DNA of 64,000 nucleotides from Caproicibacter sp047833665 (GTDB taxonomy: Bacteria > Bacillota > Clostridia > Oscillospirales > Acutalibacteraceae): assembly GCA_047833665.1 (NCBI GenBank), contig CP181261.1, positions 1,116,001-1,180,000 on the forward strand. Direction: 5' to 3'. The notes beneath the pieces are model-generated. The model was not told the DNA's origin. It did no database searches and was given only the letters and a program-made list of their open reading frames with translations. The stretch's first letter is position 1, and each line of letters opens with the position of its first letter. Below, piece by piece: positions 59,782-64,000 of the stretch. A program made the position numbers and the translations under genes.

Positions 59782-62409
59782 ATGAGTAGGGAACTGGCAA
59801 AAACCTATGATCCACGGGAAGTGGAAGACAGAATTTACGATTTTTGGCTTTCCGGCGGCTTTTTTCACGCGGAGCGTGACCCGGAGAAAAAACCGTACAC
59901 CATCGTAATTCCGCCGCCGAACATTACCGGACAGCTTCATATGGGACATGCCTTGGACAATACGCTGCAGGACATTTTGATCCGTTACCGCAGAATGCAG
60001 GGCTATTGTACTCTGTGGCTGCCCGGCACGGACCATGCCTCCATCGCTACGGAAGCGAAAATTGTTGAGGCTATGCGGAAAGAAGGACTCACCAAAGAAG
60101 ATGTCGGACGTGAGGAATTCTTAAAGCGTGCTTGGGAATGGAAAGAGAAATACGGTGGAAGAATCGTTGAGCAGTTAAAGAAACTTGGTTCTTCCTGTGA
60201 TTGGGAGCGCGAGCGTTTCACACTGGACGAAGGCTGCTCTAAAGCAGTTCGTCAGGTGTTTGTTGGTCTATACAAAAAGGGCCTGATTTACCGCGGTGAA
60301 CGTATCATCAACTGGTGCCCCCACTGTAAAACATCCATTTCAGATGCGGAAGTGGAATTCTCCGAACGAGATGGGTATTTTTGGCATATTCGCTATCCGT
60401 TTAAAGATGGCAGCGGATACATTCAACTGGCCACTACACGTCCGGAGACCATGCTGGGAGATACCGCCGTGGCTGTTCATCCTGAGGATGAGCGCTACAA
60501 AGATCTTGTTGGCAAGACGCTGATTTTACCGCTTGTCAACCGAGAAATCCCACTGATTGCGGACGAGTACGTCGAACGTGATTTTGGAACGGGTGTGGTA
60601 AAAATCACCCCGGCCCACGATCCCAACGACTTTGAAGTTGGGCTTCGCCATAACCTAGAAGTCATCAATGTGATGGATGAAAGCGGCAATATCAATGAAA
60701 ATGGCGGCACTTATGCCGGCATGACAGGTGCGCAGGCCCGCAAAAAAATTGTGGAAGACCTCAAAGCGGGAGGCTTCCTAGTTAAAGTTGAGCCGATTAA
60801 ACATAATGTTGGCGCTTGCTACCGCTGCGGCACGGTGGTGGAACCCCGCGTGTCCAAGCAGTGGTTTGTTAAAATGAAACCGTTGGCAGAGCCTGCCATT
60901 GCAGAAGTTAAAAAAGGGAAAGTCCGCTTTATTCCGGACCGCTTTTCAAAGATCTATTATCACTGGATGGAAAACATTAAGGATTGGTGTATTTCCCGTC
61001 AGCTTTGGTGGGGACATCGTATTCCGGCATGGTACTGTCAAGACTGCGGTGAGATGGTTGTCGCCATGGAAGAGCCGCATACCTGTCCAAAGTGTGGCTC
61101 CAAGAACTTAGAGCAAGACCCCGATACGCTGGATACTTGGTTTTCATCTGCACTTTGGCCGTTTTCCACACTCGGCTGGCCGGATAAAAATCCGGATTTG
61201 GATTATTTTTATCCCACCGATACACTGGTGACCGGTTACGATATTATCTTCTTCTGGGTAGCCCGTATGATTTTCTCCGGAATCGAGCATATGGGTGAAG
61301 TTCCGTTCCACAATGTGCTGATTCACGGATTAGTACGCGATGCGCAGGGGCGCAAAATGAGCAAATCGCTTGGAAACGGTATCGATCCGCTGGAGGAAAT
61401 TTCCAAGTATGGTGCGGATGCGCTCCGCTTTACTTTGGCAACCGGCAACAGCCCCGGAAACGATATGCGTTATTCCAAGGAAAAAGTGGAGGCAAGCCGG
61501 AATTTTGCCAACAAAATATGGAACGCCGCTCGTTTTATTCTCATGAATATCGAGGGGAAAGATGTTCCGAACAGCTTGCCGGATGATCTTGCTTTGGAAG
61601 ACAAGTGGATTGTCGACTCCTTTAACCGACTGGCAGGCGAGGTTACCGAAAATCTGGATAAGTTTGAACTCGGTATTGCCGTGCAAAAACTTTATGATTT
61701 CTTATGGGATCAATTCTGTGACTGGTATATTGAAATTTCAAAAATCCGCCTGAATTCCGGAGATGAACAGGCAGCACAGTCCGCTCGCAGAGTGTTGGTT
61801 TGGGTTATGACCGGAACGCTCCAGCTTTTGCACCCATTTATGCCGTTTATTACGGAAGAGATTTGGCAGTCCCTTCCCCATGAAGGAAAGTCCATCATGG
61901 TTTCCAAATGGCCGGAGCCGGATGAATCCCATGCCTTCCCGGAGGCTGCCAAAGAAATGGGCAAAATCATGGAGGCAGTGCGCGCAGTGCGCAATCGCCG
62001 TGCGGAAATGAATGTGCCGCCGTCACGCAAAGCACGCATTTCCATTGATACTATGTCGCAGGAGACATTCAAAGCCGGTTCCGCAATTCTGGAACGTCTT
62101 GCCTACGCGAGCCATGTGGAAGTTGGCACAGATATCAATATTCCGGATGCGGTCATGATTGTTACGCCGGACGCCAAAGTCCTGATTCCTATGGATGAAC
62201 TGGTCGACCGTAAAGCGGAAAAGGCCCGTTTAACGAAAGAACTGGAGTCGGCGAAAAAGCAGCTTGCAACTGCCGAGGCTAAGCTAAAGAACGAAAAATT
62301 CCTAACCAAAGCTCCTGCAAATGTTGTGGAAGGCGTGCGCCAAAATGCCGCAAAATTGAAAGATCATATTGCACTGATCCAGTCTTCGCTGGAGTCCTTA
62401 AAAGCGTAA
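59782..62409 (+). CDS. valS: Valyl-tRNA synthetase
   Basis: 875 residues, normal length. Class I motifs: PPNITGQLHMGHALDNTLQD (about 41-60, HIGH as HMGH) and GRKMSKSLGNGIDP (about 524, KMSKS). The editing domain (TTRPETMLGDTAVAVHP), the anticodon domain and the C-terminal coiled coil (about 810-873) that grips tRNA are all present. It charges tRNA-Val and edits Thr-tRNA-Val. It lacks the T-box leader frequent in Firmicutes. Confidence 0.97.
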   Translation: MSRELAKTYDPREVEDRIYDFWLSGGFFHAERDPEKKPYTIVIPPPNITGQLHMGHALDNTLQDILIRYRRMQGYCTLWLPGTDHASIATEAKIVEAMRKEGLTKEDVGREEFLKRAWEWKEKYGGRIVEQLKKLGSSCDWERERFTLDEGCSKAVRQVFVGLYKKGLIYRGERIINWCPHCKTSISDAEVEFSERDGYFWHIRYPFKDGSGYIQLATTRPETMLGDTAVAVHPEDERYKDLVGKTLILPLVNREIPLIADEYVERDFGTGVVKITPAHDPNDFEVGLRHNLEVINVMDESGNINENGGTYAGMTGAQARKKIVEDLKAGGFLVKVEPIKHNVGACYRCGTVVEPRVSKQWFVKMKPLAEPAIAEVKKGKVRFIPDRFSKIYYHWMENIKDWCISRQLWWGHRIPAWYCQDCGEMVVAMEEPHTCPKCGSKNLEQDPDTLDTWFSSALWPFSTLGWPDKNPDLDYFYPTDTLVTGYDIIFFWVARMIFSGIEHMGEVPFHNVLIHGLVRDAQGRKMSKSLGNGIDPLEEISKYGADALRFTLATGNSPGNDMRYSKEKVEASRNFANKIWNAARFILMNIEGKDVPNSLPDDLALEDKWIVDSFNRLAGEVTENLDKFELGIAVQKLYDFLWDQFCDWYIEISKIRLNSGDEQAAQSARRVLVWVMTGTLQLLHPFMPFITEEIWQSLPHEGKSIMVSKWPEPDESHAFPEAAKEMGKIMEAVRAVRNRRAEMNVPPSRKARISIDTMSQETFKAGSAILERLAYASHVEVGTDINIPDAVMIVTPDAKVLIPMDELVDRKAEKARLTKELESAKKQLATAEAKLKNEKFLTKAPANVVEGVRQNAAKLKDHIALIQSSLESLKA

Positions 62410-62453
62410 TATATAACCTGCCTGCTGTATGCCGCAGCGGTGCAGGAAAGACT

Positions 62454-62486
62454 CGGGAGTATCATCGTTGATACTCCCGGTTTTCT
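62454..62486 (+). terminator. Terminator after valS
   Basis: CGGGAGTATCA pairs perfectly with TGATACTCCCG around TCGT and is followed by GTTTTCT. Confidence 0.85.
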
Positions 62487-62505
62487 GTAAAAGGATGCAT
62501 ATTAT

Positions 62506-63801
62506 ATGACTTATGAAGAAATTTTATACCGTATCGAGGCCCTTCATCAGTTCGGCCCACGTCCCGGGCTGGAACGTATCGGCAAACTGATGGACAAGTT
62601 GGGAAATCCGCAGAATGACCTGCGTTTTATTCATGTAGCGGGAACTAACGGAAAAGGAACAACCTGTACGCTCCTTGCTTCCGTTTTGCACTGTGCGGGT
62701 TACCGAACGGGGCTGTTTGTTTCACCGCATGTGGCGGATTTCCGCGAAAGACTGCAAATTGACGGTCAAATGATTGCAAAGGAAGAACTTGTTTCCCTTG
62801 CAGACCGCGTATTTCCTATCATTCGGGAAATGGAACTGCAAGGGGATGGTGTCACAGAGTTTGAAGCTGTCACTGCTATGGCACTTTTGTGGTATGCTCA
62901 AAAAAAATGCGACATCGTTGTTCTCGAGGTCGGGCTTGGCGGCCGTTTGGATGCGACCAATATTATTCCAACTCCATTGGTGTCGGTCATTACCTCTATT
63001 TCTCTCGACCACACCAAAATTTTGGGGGATACCGTTGAACAAATCGCCTATGAGAAATGCGGAATCATTAAAGAAAATGGTGTGACTGTCAGTTATCCGA
63101 GTCAGGATATAAAAGCTTTGAAAGTGATCCGCAAAATTGCGGCAGAACGCAGTAATCGTTTTGTCGATGCTGGTCATGCGGGAGTAGCGGAGATTTTTGC
63201 CGGCCTTGGAGGAACGGAACTTCTTTGGCATCATGTTCGGCTAAAACTTCCATTTTTGGGAAGGCATCAGGTGAAGAATGCGGCAACCGCACTTTCCGTA
63301 TTGAATGTATTGCGGGAAATGGGATACACAATTTCGAATGAATCCATTCAACAAGGATTCTCCGATGCAGTGCTGCCTGCTCGGTTTGAGGTTCTGTCCC
63401 ATTCTCCGATTGTGATTCTGGACGGGGCGCATAATCCGGCAGGCACTGCAGCTTTGGCAAAAACAATCCGCCGTTATCTTGCAGGAAGAGATATTGTCGC
63501 CGTGATGGGAATGCTGCAGGACAAGGATGTGGATACTGCTTTGAGAAATTTATCCGGGCTGTTTTCCTGCGTTATCACAACGGAGCCGCCAAGCCCTCGC
63601 GCTTTACCTGCCGATGCGTTGGCTCAACGTTGGCATCAGCTTGGTACTTGTGCGGAACCGGCGGCGGGATATGATGCTGCGCTGCGGATGGCGGATGAAA
63701 GGATAAAGCCCGGCGGCGCTGTTGTAATCTGCGGTTCTCTCTATCTTGCAGGGGAACTGCGTTTCCGTGCGCTCCAATTTTGGAATCAATCGGGAAAATA
63801 A
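62506..63801 (+). CDS. folC: Folylpolyglutamate synthase/dihydrofolate synthase
   Basis: 431 residues. The Mur-ligase-type P-loop HVAGTNGKGTTCTLLASVLH (about 45-64), FVSPHVADFRERLQI (about 74) and LEVGLGGRLDATNII (about 143) are diagnostic, and LDGAHNPAGTAALAKTI (about 305) is the C-terminal motif. It adds glutamates to folates and can join dihydropteroate with glutamate. The order valS-folC is common in Firmicutes. Confidence 0.96.
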   Translation: MTYEEILYRIEALHQFGPRPGLERIGKLMDKLGNPQNDLRFIHVAGTNGKGTTCTLLASVLHCAGYRTGLFVSPHVADFRERLQIDGQMIAKEELVSLADRVFPIIREMELQGDGVTEFEAVTAMALLWYAQKKCDIVVLEVGLGGRLDATNIIPTPLVSVITSISLDHTKILGDTVEQIAYEKCGIIKENGVTVSYPSQDIKALKVIRKIAAERSNRFVDAGHAGVAEIFAGLGGTELLWHHVRLKLPFLGRHQVKNAATALSVLNVLREMGYTISNESIQQGFSDAVLPARFEVLSHSPIVILDGAHNPAGTAALAKTIRRYLAGRDIVAVMGMLQDKDVDTALRNLSGLFSCVITTEPPSPRALPADALAQRWHQLGTCAEPAAGYDAALRMADERIKPGGAVVICGSLYLAGELRFRALQFWNQSGK

Positions 63802-63836
63802 TGCTTGTCCGCAAAATTCGAGCAATATTTTAAACA

Positions 63837-63868
63837 AAATCCCTTATCTTTTTGATAAGGGATTTTTT
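63837..63868 (+). terminator. Terminator after folC
   Basis: AAATCCCTTATC and GATAAGGGATTT pair around TTTTT and are followed by a T-run. Confidence 0.9.
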
Positions 63869-63938
63869 TCTGCCAATGCGAATAATCCATGCCAAAATGG
63901 GAATCATAAAGAATTCACTAAAAACAGGGGGCATTTAT

Positions 63939-64000
63939 ATGGGGGTCAGGCTGATTCTAAAGGAAGGAGTCCTGACAGCGATTCTAAGCGGAGAAATTGA
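63939..64000 (+). CDS. spoIIAA: STAS-domain anti-sigma factor antagonist, SpoIIAA-like (5' part only)
   Basis: Only 20 codons are visible before the window ends. They read MGVRLILKEGVLTAILSGEI and follow an AGGGGG site. The strand-then-Gly-Glu-Ile pattern matches the start of SpoIIAA-type STAS proteins, in which an Asp-His pair would follow. If correct, it would reverse SpoIIAB inhibition of SigF in the forespore. The assignment rests on a short stretch. Confidence 0.5.
   Translation, partial: MGVRLILKEGVLTAILSGEI

Noticed and set aside
59710..59782. T-box leader for valS
   Set aside because: The promoter leaves under 45 nt before the start, and no T-box sequence or antiterminator is present.
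1..64000. CRISPR arrays, prophage or conjugative genes, toxin-antitoxin pairs, rRNA
   Set aside because: No regular spacer-repeat array, phage structural gene, relaxase, paired toxin gene or rRNA sequence was found.

Overview
The window comes from a spore-forming, low-to-mid GC member of the Clostridia, most likely Oscillospirales/Ruminococcaceae (inference). The evidence is a Firmicutes-type gene order (phoH-ybeY-dgkA-era-yqzL-recO, ylxM-ffh-rpsP-khpA-rimM-trmD, a dcw cluster), sporulation genes (ylbJ, yqfC, yqfD, a SpoIIAA-like start at the right edge), CIRCE and THF-riboswitch regulation, frequent TTG/GTG starts and AGGAGG ribosome sites. Nearly everything is core chromosome. The accessory DNA consists of three copies of one insertion sequence (IS) and a decayed ISL3 element.

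Layout. 1-2.8 kb, minus strand: a DEDD exonuclease (cut by the window edge), typA, tRNA-Gly. 2.8-3.9 kb: IS copy 1. 3.9-6 kb: dnaD and a dnaC-type helicase loader. 6.2-7.0 kb: ISL3 wreckage. 7.1-10.9 kb: cysK, a frameshifted gpsA, mrp, a TetR regulator. 11-16.5 kb, minus strand: clpB behind a ribbon-helix-helix protein, a 2-hydroxyacid dehydrogenase, TspO and a 57-residue protein. 16.6-19.3 kb: an HD-GYP protein, a small Cys-rich protein, ylbJ. 19.4-28.2 kb: yqfCD, phoH to recO, mutS2, a YpmS-like protein. 28.2-29.2 kb: IS copy 2. 29.3-36.1 kb: the SRP/ribosome-maturation operon, a THF-riboswitch-controlled ECF transporter gene, HPr, uvrC. 36.1-37.1 kb: IS copy 3. 37.2-38.7 kb: rsmD, coaD, a coiled-coil protein. 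38.8-50.8 kb: dcw cluster from mraZ to ftsZ. 51-59.7 kb: corA, an orphan fumarase beta subunit, a CDF transporter, CIRCE-controlled htpG, a DUF3810 protease-like protein, a Na/Pi symporter, a split LURP-one protein. 59.8-64 kb: valS, folC and the start of a STAS protein.

The most unusual signal is the IS. All three copies are 1063 bp, have TGTAGG...CCTACA ends and are bounded by exceptionally long direct repeats of 27, 26 and 25 bp. In every case the repeat begins exactly 4 bp upstream of a perfect TTGACA -35 box of a 17-bp-spaced sigma-A promoter (tRNA-Gly, ylxM-ffh, rsmD). The element therefore appears to insert just upstream of housekeeping promoters, and the long duplication preserves both the promoter and the 3' end of the preceding gene.

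Other points: the dcw cluster lacks murC/D/E/F/B and ftsA and keeps only a Mur-ligase-like fragment between the PBP gene and mraY. Three otherwise intact genes (gpsA, the dcw PBP, the LURP-one gene) each carry one frameshift that adding a single G to a G-run would repair, which suggests sequence error at least as much as true inactivation.
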